Shown here piece by piece: positions 6,841 through 13,118 of a stretch of 18,634 nucleotides of DNA. The notes under the pieces are model-generated. The model was given only the letters and a program-made list of their open reading frames with translations. It did no database searches and had not been told where the DNA came from. The stretch spans positions 1-18,634 of the forward strand of contig DLMH01000042.1 of NCBI GenBank assembly GCA_002478115.1, written 5' to 3'. The position numbers were made by a program, and so were the translations under genes. Source of the DNA: Candidatus Acidiferrum typicum. GTDB lineage: Bacteria > Acidobacteriota > Terriglobia > Acidiferrales > UBA7541. Positions within the stretch are counted from its first letter, which is position 1. Each line of letters opens with the position of its first letter.

Positions 6841-7665
6841 ATGACCAAATCCCCCATCAAACTCCCAGCCCCGGTCTTCGACGACCCCAAACACCACCTC
6901 CGCCTCTACCAGGGTGATTGCCTCGAACTCCTCGCACTCATCCCCGAATCCTCCGTCGACCTCGTCTTCGCCGACCCGCCCTACTTCCTCTCCAACGGCG
7001 GCATCACCTGCCACGCCGGGCGCATGGTCAGCGTCAACAAAGGCGATTGGGACAAATCCAAGGGCCCTGATGCCAATCATGAATTCAATCGCGCCTGGCT
7101 CGCTGCCTGCCAGCGCGTCCTCAAACCCAACGGCTCCATCTGAGTCAGCGGCACCGCCCACATCATTCACTCCGTCGGCTTCGCCATGCAGCAGCTCGGC
7201 TTCAAGCTCCTCAACGACATCTCCTGGGTTAAGCCCAACCCGCCTCCCAATCTCTCTTGCCGCTATTTCACCCACGCCACCGAAACCCTCATCTGGGCCG
7301 CGCGCGACAAAAAATCCCGCCACACCTTCAACTACAAACTCATGAAGGAAACCAATCGCGGCAAGCAGATGAAATCCGTCTGGGAAATCAAGCCGCCCGA
7401 GCCCTGGGAAAAACGCTTCGGCAAGCATCCCACGCAAAAACCTGTCGCTCTCCTCGAACGCATCCTCCTAGCCTCCTCCAACCAAGGCGACCTCGTCCTC
7501 GACCCCTTCTCCGGCAGCGGCACCACCGTCGTTGCCGCCCTGCGCACCCGCCGCACCGCGGTTGCATTAGAACTCTCTTACGAATACCTCACTCTCACCG
7601 TGCAACGCCTCTCCTCCGAGCTAGTGCGCGTCGCACTTTCTCTCACCACCATTCAGTTTTCTCTT

Positions 7666-7694
7666 GATCCCGTCTCCGATCCTGTGGATCGATC
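7666..7694. other. Cluster of four GATC sites at the 3' end of the methyltransferase
   Basis: GATC occurs at 7666, 7678, 7687 and 7691, the last two fused as GATCGATC, just beyond the end of methyltransferase homology and directly before a palindromic unit. It mirrors the three sites before the start codon. Confidence 0.8.
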
Positions 7695-7695
7695 C

Positions 7696-7727
7696 TGTAG
7701 GGGCCGCCTTCCGAGGCGGGCGCCTTT
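7696..7727. repeat. Palindromic repeat, type B, inside the 3' part of the methyltransferase frame
   Basis: TGTAG followed by GGGGCCGCC-ttccga-GGCGGGCGCC and a short T-run. It is the same element as at 6690 and 7948. The reading frame happens to stay open through it (GRLPRRAPL). Confidence 0.8.
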
Positions 7728-7746
7728 ACGCAGCCATCTCGACCAC

Positions 7747-7938
7747 GTGTCCGCAAAGCTTCAACTCGTTCAGCAGGAGTGCCGCTTCCACTTCATCGGC
7801 CGACACAACCGCGCCGTAATCTTCTCCGTCCTCGCTCCTACCCTCGATGACGCCCTCCAACAATTCCGCTCCCACGGCCATTCCGACTCCGACGCCCTCT
7901 TCATCATCAAAACCGAAACCCAAATCTTCCTGGCCTGA
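7747..7938 (+). CDS. Possible small protein or displaced C-terminal tail, unknown
   Basis: After the palindrome at 7696 the same frame continues for ~63 codons with strong C/G third-position bias, as in neighbouring real genes, which argues that it codes. GTG 7747 would be a start, but no Shine-Dalgarno is seen. The product (RFHFIGRHNRAVIFSVLAP, then DDALQQFRSHGHSDSDALFI) has alternating hydrophobic strands and no family I recognise. It may be a separate mini-gene, or a former C-terminal part of another protein joined here by the repeat. Low confidence. Confidence 0.3.
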   Translation: MSAKLQLVQQECRFHFIGRHNRAVIFSVLAPTLDDALQQFRSHGHSDSDALFIIKTETQIFLA

Positions 7939-7947
7939 TTCCGCCGC

Positions 7948-8085
7948 CTTCGTAGCGGCCGCCTTCTGAGGCGGGCGCCTTTCTCTGGGTTTGTAGTGGC
8001 CGACCTTCAGGTCGGTTCTTGCTTTTCTCCTTCTTATGTAGGGCCCGTCCTGGCGTTTACCCCGACCCGGTCGGGGAGGCGGGCC
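7948..8085. repeat. Tandem palindromic repeat cluster (types B, A and a nested unit)
   Basis: Type B at 7948-7980 (GGCCGCC-ttctga-GGCGGGC). Type A at 7990-8030 (CCGACC-ttca-GGTCGG, same flanks as 6645). A third unit at 8036-8085 starts TGTAGGGCCCGTCCT and ends GAGGCGGGCC, but its centre is split by a 17-bp perfect palindrome, CCCCGACC-c-GGTCGGGG (8060-8076). The inverted copy at 13188 shows the uninterrupted form. Confidence 0.85.
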
Positions 8086-8103
8086 GCTCCTCGCATGTGT
8101 AAC

Positions 8104-8121
8104 GCTGGCATCCATGCCAGC
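8104..8121. repeat. Hairpin GCTGGCA / TGCCAGC
   Basis: Perfect 7-bp stem with loop TCCA, followed by TTTCTT and, 13 bp later, a run of six T. It may act as a weak plus-strand terminator upstream of the DUF262 gene, but it sits in the palindromic tract and is probably another repeat type. Confidence 0.65.
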
Positions 8122-8142
8122 TTTCTTGGGGTCGTTTTTTCT

Positions 8143-8205
8143 TCAGGGGGTCGGAGCTTCAGCTCCGACATAAAGCCCGGCCATGAATTGGGCTTCAGCC
8201 CCTGA
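8143..8205. repeat. Three-way-junction palindromic element
   Basis: Outer stem TCAGGGG (8143-8149) / CCCCTGA (8199-8205) encloses two hairpins: GTCGGAGCT-tc-AGCTCCGAC (8150-8169, 9 bp) and AAGCCC / GGGCTT (about 8173-8195, 11-nt loop). All three stems are perfect. The remaining DNA to 8326 (about 120 bp) holds only the presumptive promoter of the next gene, with two GATC sites at 8251 and 8262. Confidence 0.75.
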
Positions 8206-8326
8206 GGACCGCGCGCATCAACTCAAGACCGTTGCGCCCCTTCCCAGGTCGATCCAGGCGTGATCTAATCCCCTGTGTACGTTACTCCTGGAGCAAGCGG
8301 AATACTTACCCAGGGAGCACCCGACC

Positions 8327-10098
8327 ATGATCCAGCCACGCCCAAATACAATCGGCGAAATCTTGACACTCTCGAAACACTTTGTAGTTCCTCCATATCA
8401 GCGCGGCTATGCTTGGGAATCCGATGAAGCTGCCGAGTTCTTCACCGACCTTGAGATGGAGTCAGAGTCCGGACGCGGCCTGTTTCTCGGGACCCTAATT
8501 TTCAATGTCTCGGAGGAGTCGCAGGATAGGATCACCATCGTTGACGGCCAGCAGAGACTTACTACCATTTCCTCCTACTGATTGCTTGCAGGATTTTGGC
8601 TAAGCAGCTGAAAGCGGATGGGATAGCGCACGAGACACAGAAAAGAATCACATTCACAAATCCCGCGACTGCGCAGTCGGAAGGCTCGCTTCTGGTCGCC
8701 TCGGGGTCGATAAGGGATATTTTCAATCATATGACCGAGACCCAATGGAGTGGGACCTTTCCACATAAGGTCGGCACCAAACCAGTTAAGAGACAAAACA
8801 AGCGCGTCAAACCCATCTTTGAGGCTTTCCAAGAACGAATAAAGGATTACGACCAGCCACGACTGAGCAGACTGCTGGACGCGATTTACAAGACCAGGGT
8901 CATTCGCATCGACATTGACGGAGATGAAGAAGCCTTTAACATATTCGAACGAACCAATGCCCGAGGAATGGATCTCGAAGTCTCCGACCTACTAAAGACC
9001 TACTTGTACCAACAGAAGGTTCCCGAATTGGATGAAAAATGGGACGAAATCGTCAAGAATGCTGACGGCACGATTCTAAAAATGCTGAAGTACTTCTACG
9101 TATCAAAGAACGATTACGTCAGCAAGTCGGAGTTATATCCCAAGCTCAAGACCTACTGCAAAAACGTCGGCGGGGCAGCGAAATTCGTAGAAGAGCTTTG
9201 TCAGTTTTCCACTTTCTACAACATTGCCCGAAAGGAGGAAAACGTTGGCCTAATAAAGGACTACTTTGATGCTGTTGACTGCAAAACAATTTCGGGAGAC
9301 CCGGACAAATACCAGCGAATTCACACTTCCCTTCAGGCCCTGCGGTTATTCAAAGTATCTCAAACCTACCCACTGATTAATGCAGCCATCGGCTCACTCG
9401 TTAGGACCGGAGGCTCAAGCAGCCGCGGTGCAGGGAAGGTGCTTATCAAGCTCCTCGACACTCTGGAGAAATATCATTTTATAAACAGTGCTGTATGCGG
9501 ACGGGTCGGCAATGAGGTCGAAAAACTCTATGCCAACTTCTGCAAGAAATTCTGCGAGTCTAAAGACTTCGAAAAAACAACCAATGATCTCATCCTAAGC
9601 CTACGCGGCAAATTAGCGTCTGAAGAGGAGTTCACGTCGCGGTTTTGCGAAATCTCATACGACTCCGACCCCATACAGCTCATCGCCTACATTTTTGATC
9701 GATTCAACAACTACAACCTTGCCCCGGGAGAGCGCGTTGCCATTTATGATCCACAAACGGGAGTGAAAAGAAAAAACCATAACGTCGAGCATTTTCTCTC
9801 ACAAAAGCCCGACAAAGAAACAGTGGTGGACTCTGCCACGCAGGAAGTCTTGGACAACATCGGCAATCTTCTTGTCATCAGCTTTAGGGCCAACTCCAGC
9901 TTAGGGAATCTCTCGCCAAGCAAGAAAATCCAAAAACTCAAAGGTGACTTATCAAGAAAAACCCAAAACCTCCCTTACGTTAAGGAATTCGTGGAGAAGT
10001 ACGGCGCAAAGGCTGAAACATGGGATGAGCAAGCAATTGAGGATCGAGCGCGCGACATGGCCAAAGAAGGCTACGGCCAAATTTGGAAATTCACTTAA
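8327..10098 (+). pseudogene. DUF262/DUF1524 (GmrSD-type) restriction-like protein, single frameshift
   Basis: About 590 aa when joined. The N-terminal part (from ATG 8327, AGGGAG ~9 nt upstream) has the DUF262 signatures VPPYQRGYAW and VDGQQRLTTI, a ParB/sulfiredoxin-fold nucleotide-dependent domain found in GmrS and related anti-phage proteins. It stops at 8579-8581. The next frame continues perfectly as LLLIACRILAKQL..., so one T has been lost from a T-run at 8568-8570 (TTTT to TTT would restore it). The C-terminal part ends in a DUF1524 His-Me-finger-like region: NVEHFLSQ, then NIGNLLVISFRANSSLGN. In GmrSD this architecture cleaves modified DNA. Base composition is visibly more AT-rich and codon use less C-biased than in neighbours, so recent transfer is likely. 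No classic -1 slippery heptamer is present at the junction; a sequencing or assembly error cannot be excluded. Confidence 0.85.
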
Positions 10099-10217
10099 GT
10101 CGCACGCGGGTGGCCGACTCGAGATGAGTGGGCGCGATTCGGCTGCCGCCGAGTGACAAACCGTTGGAACGAAAGGGTACTTCTGCCATAGTTGAGCCTT
10201 CTCGAAAGGAGCATGGA

Positions 10218-10364
10218 ATGCCAAGAGGAAAGAATCGCGTGTGGTTGAAATTGGACAAGACTTCCAAGGTCAGCGTGCGAGCCGGTAGCACCAACGTAGA
10301 GATAAGGCTTACCGTCCCCGCTGACAGAATTAGAAGGCAGTTGGACCGCCTCAAGCCCAAATAA
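10218..10364 (+). CDS. Small basic protein, 48 aa, unknown
   Basis: ATG 10218 has an excellent Shine-Dalgarno (AAGGAG, 6-nt spacing), which favours it over the longer in-frame ORF from 10128. The product MPRGKNRVWLKLDKTSKVSV... ends ADRIRRQLDRLKPK and is about one quarter Lys/Arg, with no cysteines or membrane segment; it looks like a small strand-rich part plus one basic helix. It lies 120 bp after the DUF262 gene on the same strand and before a hairpin, so it could be co-transcribed. It resembles no family I know; nucleic-acid binding would be a guess from charge alone. Confidence 0.55.
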   Translation: MPRGKNRVWLKLDKTSKVSVRAGSTNVEIRLTVPADRIRRQLDRLKPK

Positions 10365-10439
10365 CATTCTGATCCCGTAGTGAGGGGCTAGGTGGGCGGG
10401 AGGTCCACACGCGAAAGTGTGAATCGAATTACGGGTACC

Positions 10440-10463
10440 GCACCCTTTGCCTTTTAAGGGTGC
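10440..10463. repeat. Hairpin GCACCCTT / AAGGGTGC
   Basis: Perfect 8-bp stem with an 8-nt T-rich loop, between convergent genes. A smaller one, CACAC-gcgaaa-GTGTG, lies just upstream. Confidence 0.7.
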
Positions 10464-10475
10464 GCGCCTTTTGCG

Positions 10476-10498
10476 CCCGCCGATTTCTGGAGGGCGGG
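10476..10498 (+). terminator. Possible terminator between the 48-aa ORF and higA
   Basis: CCCGCC / GGCGGG stem with an 11-nt loop followed by TTTG. The T-run is short, so it is a weak candidate; the surrounding 10365-10533 stretch is otherwise non-coding. Confidence 0.4.
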
Positions 10499-10533
10499 TT
10501 TGTCCTCTGCCTCTTTCCTTGAACTTTGAACCT

Positions 10534-10848
10534 CTAACTTTCAACCGCACCCACTGGCTGTACTTGCCGCTCGATCTCCGAAACTTTTCCCAGCCGCTTC
10601 GTCACTTCCAAATCGTAAAAATTCTGCAGGTTCAGCCAGAATTCCGCGTTCGTCTTGAAGTACCGCGCCAGCCGCAGCGCCGTCTCCGCCGTGATCCGCC
10701 GCCGCCCGTGCACGATTTCCCCTATGCGCGTCGCCGGCACGTGCAGCTCCAGCGCCACCTTGTTCACACTCAACCCCAGCGGCTTCATGAAATCCTCGCG
10801 CAGGATTTCCCCCGGATGCACCGGCGGCAGCAATTCTGATTTACCCAT
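10534..10848 (-). CDS. higA: HigA-family antitoxin (XRE helix-turn-helix), orphan
   Basis: A 104-aa protein with the family opening PPVHPGEILREDFMKPLGLS, an XRE-type helix-turn-helix (LSVNKVALELHVPATRIGEIVHGRRRIT) and the closing ALRLARYFKTNAEFWLNLQNFYDL typical of HigA/VapI antitoxins. It would bind its own promoter and normally neutralise a HigB (RelE-fold) mRNA interferase encoded just upstream. ATG 10848 begins at the conserved N-terminus; a purine-rich GGAGAGAGGGCG precedes it. No higB reading frame is present on the minus strand between this start and the VapC remnant 330 bp away, so the antitoxin is an orphan here. Direct repeats upstream may be its operator. Confidence 0.9.
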   Translation of the reverse strand: MGKSELLPPVHPGEILREDFMKPLGLSVNKVALELHVPATRIGEIVHGRRRITAETALRLARYFKTNAEFWLNLQNFYDLEVTKRLGKVSEIERQVQPVGAVES

Positions 10849-10920
10849 CTTCTTCGCCCTCTCTCCGGCTGTCAGGCTTTGTACTTGCAAACCCTGAGTT
10901 AAAGATGTACGACCTCCACA

Positions 10921-10992
10921 GATCGACACTAAACCATACAGAATCAACACTTACAAGGTACATGGCTTATAACTACTGCGTAATCAACACTT
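10921..10992 (-). promoter_or_regulatory. Spaced direct repeats upstream of higA (operator candidate)
   Basis: AATCAACACTT occurs exactly at 10942-10952 and 10982-10992, starts 40 bp apart (about four helical turns). A degenerate third copy, GATCGACACTA, starts at 10921, 21 bp (two turns) before the first. Same-face spacing upstream of an autoregulating XRE protein suggests binding sites; promoter hexamers are not clear. Confidence 0.45.
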
Positions 10993-11082
10993 GCACATCA
11001 TTCTCAAAATAAAGCACCTATATCCCCTTCAGAATCCGCACTTGTGCGCCTCGATTTCACTAACTCCTTTCCCCTTCGCACT

Positions 11083-11117
11083 TACGCAAAAACACGTGCA
11101 CTGTCGGCCCGCCGACA
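11083..11117. repeat. Left copy of a two-part repeat found on both sides of the TA island
   Basis: TACGCAAAAACA (11083-11094) followed by the palindrome TGTCGG-cccg-CCGACA (11102-11117). The same two parts, in the same order and orientation, recur at 13018-13029 and 13067-13082. Between them lie the VapC remnant, VapB45/VapC45 and VapB genes. DNA from 10993 to 11181 contains no other gene. Confidence 0.65.
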
Positions 11118-11181
11118 TTTTGTTTGCTTCCCCAGGCAAGCAGAAAATTACGCGGAGCGCACGAAGCGGCCGGCTTCCACT

Positions 11182-11318
11182 TCACACCGTCACAATCCCC
11201 AACCGCGGATGCGCCGCTCGATACATCCCCTCATCCAGCGTCAGCAACGTATACCCCTTCAACAGCGCGTGCGCCCCAATTAAGAAATCCGCCAGAATGC
11301 GCCGTTGGGTCTTCCTTC
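11182..11318 (-). pseudogene. C-terminal remnant of a VapC (PIN-domain) toxin
   Basis: On the minus strand the frame reads RRILADFLIGAHALLKGYTL, then LTLDEGMYRAAHPRLGIVTV and a TGA (11184-11182). DFLIGAHAL...LLTLDEGMYR...P.L is the typical end of VapC PIN ribonucleases, including the Asp of the last acidic motif. Upstream, the frame meets a stop (TGA) eight codons before this piece and the N-terminal half with the first catalytic Asp is absent, so no active enzyme can be made. The fragment begins ~11 bp after the stop of the intact PIN-like gene at 11329. An AbrB-type VapB antitoxin, the usual partner, lies on the far side of the intact pair, which suggests the original vapBC was split. Confidence 0.8.
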
Positions 11319-11328
11319 AAAGAAGCTG

Positions 11329-11787
11329 CTACTTCGGCCAACGCAGATGGACCTCTCCCAAACGCGTGATAGCCGCCACGAACGGGGGCCCGCTGCGGCT
11401 CGCCATACGAACCATTTTGGGTAAGGCTCTCTCCAGAGCCGCGGCCATCTCTTCTCCCGACAGGTTTCCCGACGCAAACACAAATTCCTTCACGCCGCAT
11501 TCGGCCAGCGCTTTCTTCTCCAGAATGTTGTAGCGAATTCGCTTGTCCGCCGTTAGCAGCGCCCATTTTTTCTGGCCAACCATGGGCAACCAATCATGGT
11601 CCGGCGTGCCGCGAGGGAAATGACCCAGATGGCGTTCATGCTTCACGCCCATCCGCGAAAGCAGGCCGAGTATCGCCTTCGCATTGCAAAGATTTTCATC
11701 GAGATACAGAACGAAGTCTTCAGGCGGCCATGAGGAATGGCCGCTCCCAGCGGATCGCTTCCTCGATTTGTCCCGGCGTGCACCCAT
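11329..11787 (-). CDS. VapC45-like PIN-like toxin (DUF5615-type ribonuclease)
   Basis: Probable RNase toxin of a type II TA system. FVLYLDENL provides the first acidic cluster, GTPDHDWLPMVG and LLTADKRIRYN the later acidic positions of the Mut7-C/DUF5615 PIN-like fold. It follows and overlaps the VapB45-like gene by 68 bp. ATG 11787 is used because no other ATG, GTG or TTG occurs in frame before the essential LDEN; the next Met would delete it. If the ~20 extra N-terminal residues are not made, initiation must be at a rare codon such as CTG. The pair resembles M. tuberculosis VapB45-VapC45 in order, size and domain content. It is complete and probably functional. Confidence 0.8.
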   Translation of the reverse strand: MGARRDKSRKRSAGSGHSSWPPEDFVLYLDENLCNAKAILGLLSRMGVKHERHLGHFPRGTPDHDWLPMVGQKKWALLTADKRIRYNILEKKALAECGVKEFVFASGNLSGEEMAAALERALPKMVRMASRSGPPFVAAITRLGEVHLRWPK

Positions 11788-12400
11788 ATTCTTCAGCGAG
11801 GTCCGTCACGGACTCACGGGCGTTAAAACGTGAGGCGATTATAGCAGTGGAAATACCTGTTCCGGAGATTACCGGCTTTCCAAACCCGACGAGTGGGTTG
11901 ATCTCGATGGTCTTCGGCTCTTTCTCGTGCGGCACCATCACGAACGGAAAAAACCGGAGCGTTCCTTTCGGAGTAACTTCCACTCTCTCCAGGAACATCT
12001 TGTAGAAATCAAAACCCATCTGTTGCTGCGGCCGCGAGACATTGATGATCTCGCCCATCTTTTCAACGAACAGGTCCTTTCGATCAGTCAGAAACACTTG
12101 TGATATCAGAGGGTGGGGTTTGCCCAGCTTTTCGTTCACCTGCGTCAGTGCTGCCCTCACCTTCGGCAACTTCAGATCGTACAGCTTCCTCATTCCCGCG
12201 AGCGCGTGGCATTCCAGCAGATTTAAAAAAGAAAGACGCACGGGGTCGGCTTGCACGGGTACCACCACTGGCGGCATACGCTTGAATCCCGTTAGCCAGT
12301 ATCGCAAAGTGTTGTACGGCAGCTTCAGATAGGCGGCAGCCTCGGACACGCCGTAAGCGGCTTCCTCATACAACTCGGTGTCTTTGAATCGCGTGCTCAT
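11720..12400 (-). CDS. VapB45-like antitoxin: MerR-type HTH plus DUF433
   Basis: A 226-aa antitoxin. Residues ~15-40 (YGVSEAAAYLKLPYNTLRYW) form a MerR-like helix-turn-helix for operator binding. The C-terminal ~60 residues (INPLVGFGKPVISGTGISTA ... DLAEEYGCTPGQIEEAIRWE) are a DUF433 domain, the second winged helix that contacts PIN-like toxins. The middle links the two. ATG 12400 is the first start after an in-frame TAG; AGGAG abuts it with no spacing, so a GGGGG further upstream may serve instead. It is translated into the overlapping toxin gene. By family it should repress the pair and neutralise the toxin. Confidence 0.85.
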   Translation of the reverse strand: MSTRFKDTELYEEAAYGVSEAAAYLKLPYNTLRYWLTGFKRMPPVVVPVQADPVRLSFLNLLECHALAGMRKLYDLKLPKVRAALTQVNEKLGKPHPLISQVFLTDRKDLFVEKMGEIINVSRPQQQMGFDFYKMFLERVEVTPKGTLRFFPFVMVPHEKEPKTIEINPLVGFGKPVISGTGISTAIIASRFNARESVTDLAEEYGCTPGQIEEAIRWERPFLMAA

Positions 12401-12514
12401 CTCCTGCTATCCCCCGCCTCTCGCTGCTATTCTATACCACGTTGCGCCAGAAGAACGTCACCCTCCTGGATGAATTGCCGCCAAGCAACCGGTCGTGCCG
12501 GCCGGCTGTCAGCG

Positions 12515-12754
12515 TTACTCCCCTCGCAACTCCCGCAACCACTTTTGGATGCCCTTTCTCCCTTTTCCAATCCCTGGATTGCCAATTCCCCGATACTTCT
12601 CAAAGGGGCTCTCCCTCCGTACCACCTTCACCCACACCCCACCGCGATCTACTTCAAACTCCAACCAGTCTCCGGCGCCCAGCCTCCATCCGCGCCGAAT
12701 CATAGCCGGAATTGTGATCCGCCCTTTGCTCGTTACTTTTGCTTCCCACTTCAT
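12515..12754 (-). CDS. vapB: AbrB/MazE-type antitoxin (VapB)
   Basis: A 79-aa protein with the AbrB swapped-hairpin motif MKWEAKVTSKGRITIPAMIR ... LGAGDWLEFEVDRGGVWVKV, then the VapB-type tail FEKYRGIGNPGIGKGRKGIQ ending WLRELRG. Such proteins bind their own promoter and block a VapC PIN RNase through the C-terminal tail. ATG 12754 has AGAGGGG 2-3 nt upstream. No vapC follows directly: 12401-12514 has no convincing PIN start and then the VapB45 pair begins, while a VapC C-terminus survives at 11182-11318. A promoter candidate lies at 12855-12882. Confidence 0.88.
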   Translation of the reverse strand: MKWEAKVTSKGRITIPAMIRRGWRLGAGDWLEFEVDRGGVWVKVVRRESPFEKYRGIGNPGIGKGRKGIQKWLRELRGE

Positions 12755-12843
12755 GGCCCCTCTTCAAGTTTCTCAGGCCGAGAGACTTCTCTACATCATG
12801 CCACGGAGTAGCAATTTTGAGTGTGGTACCTCATGAATAATCA

Positions 12844-12872
12844 TTGACAGTTGGTATATAAGGTAGTATCAT
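12844..12872 (+). promoter_or_regulatory. Strong plus-strand promoter candidate without a gene
   Basis: Perfect -35 TTGACA (12844-12849), 17-nt spacer, -10 TATCAT (12867-12872, 5 of 6). It points into 12880-13287, where I find no convincing protein gene; a GC-rich hairpin with TTTT at 13119-13140 could end the transcript after about 260 nt. Confidence 0.5.
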
Positions 12873-12882
12873 GCCTTGTGAA
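12855..12882 (-). promoter_or_regulatory. Minus-strand promoter candidate for vapB, overlapping the plus promoter
   Basis: On the minus strand -35 TTCACA (12882-12877, 5 of 6), 16-nt spacer, -10 TATATA (12860-12855, 4 of 6), about 100 bp upstream of the vapB start. It overlaps the opposing promoter at 12844-12872 almost completely, so binding by one polymerase or by the antitoxin would affect both. Confidence 0.4.
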
Positions 12883-13017
12883 CACTCGGCACACACCCGC
12901 GCGACTCCCAGAACAAAATGCTCCCGGTCCAATCCTAGACCACTTTTGCCCCCGCTCTTTGTTTTTCCTTCGCTTTTCCGGCCTCAAACTTCCCCTAAGT
13001 CCAATCATTCCCGTACA

Positions 13018-13082
13018 TACGCAAAAACAGGGGGTTGGGTACCTTTATAGTAACGTATCTAAAATATGTCGGCGCACCGACA
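13018..13082. repeat. Right copy of the two-part repeat at the TA island
   Basis: TACGCAAAAACA (13018-13029) and TGTCGG-cgca-CCGACA (13067-13082). Same parts, order and orientation as 11083-11117, but the gap between the parts is 30 bp longer. Confidence 0.65.
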
Positions 13083-13118
13083 TTCGCGTTCCCGCACGCA
13101 CACCGCACAATTTGGAGT

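Larger units (their letters stand above)
6841..7938 (+). pseudogene. DpnA-like adenine DNA methyltransferase, interrupted by in-frame TGA
   Basis: Beta-class amino-methyltransferase order: catalytic DPPY first (D45-Y48, in FADPPYFLSNGG), SAM-binding DPFSGSGTT (221 on) last. The stretches FADPPYFLSNGG, VSVNKGDWDK, NLSCRYFTH and GKHPTQKP match, as I recall it, M.DpnIIB (DpnA), a GATC N6-adenine methyltransferase. Codon 101 (7141-7143) is TGA exactly where relatives have Trp (NGT-V/I-W-I/V-SG); the frame continues without other damage, so one G-to-A change explains it. Other Trp codons here are TGG and TGA is a normal stop in neighbouring genes, so general recoding is unlikely. The first 100 codons alone lack the SAM site. 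Homology ends near 7620; the frame then runs through GATC-rich and palindromic DNA to a TGA at 7936-7938. No cognate nuclease lies beside it, so it was probably an orphan methylase. Confidence 0.85.

Noticed and set aside
7726..8115. Minus-strand open frame across the palindromes
   Set aside because: Gly/Glu-rich shadow of the coding-like plus frame and of repeat DNA; no ribosome site or motif.
8564..8575. Programmed -1 frameshift in the DUF262 gene
   Set aside because: No X-XXY-YYZ slippery heptamer and no clear downstream stimulatory hairpin; a one-base deletion is simpler.
12401..12514. N-terminal remnant of VapC between vapB and vapB45
   Set aside because: Short hydrophobic stretches in one frame (e.g. 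LAAIHPGG) are suggestive but too degenerate and interrupted to support.
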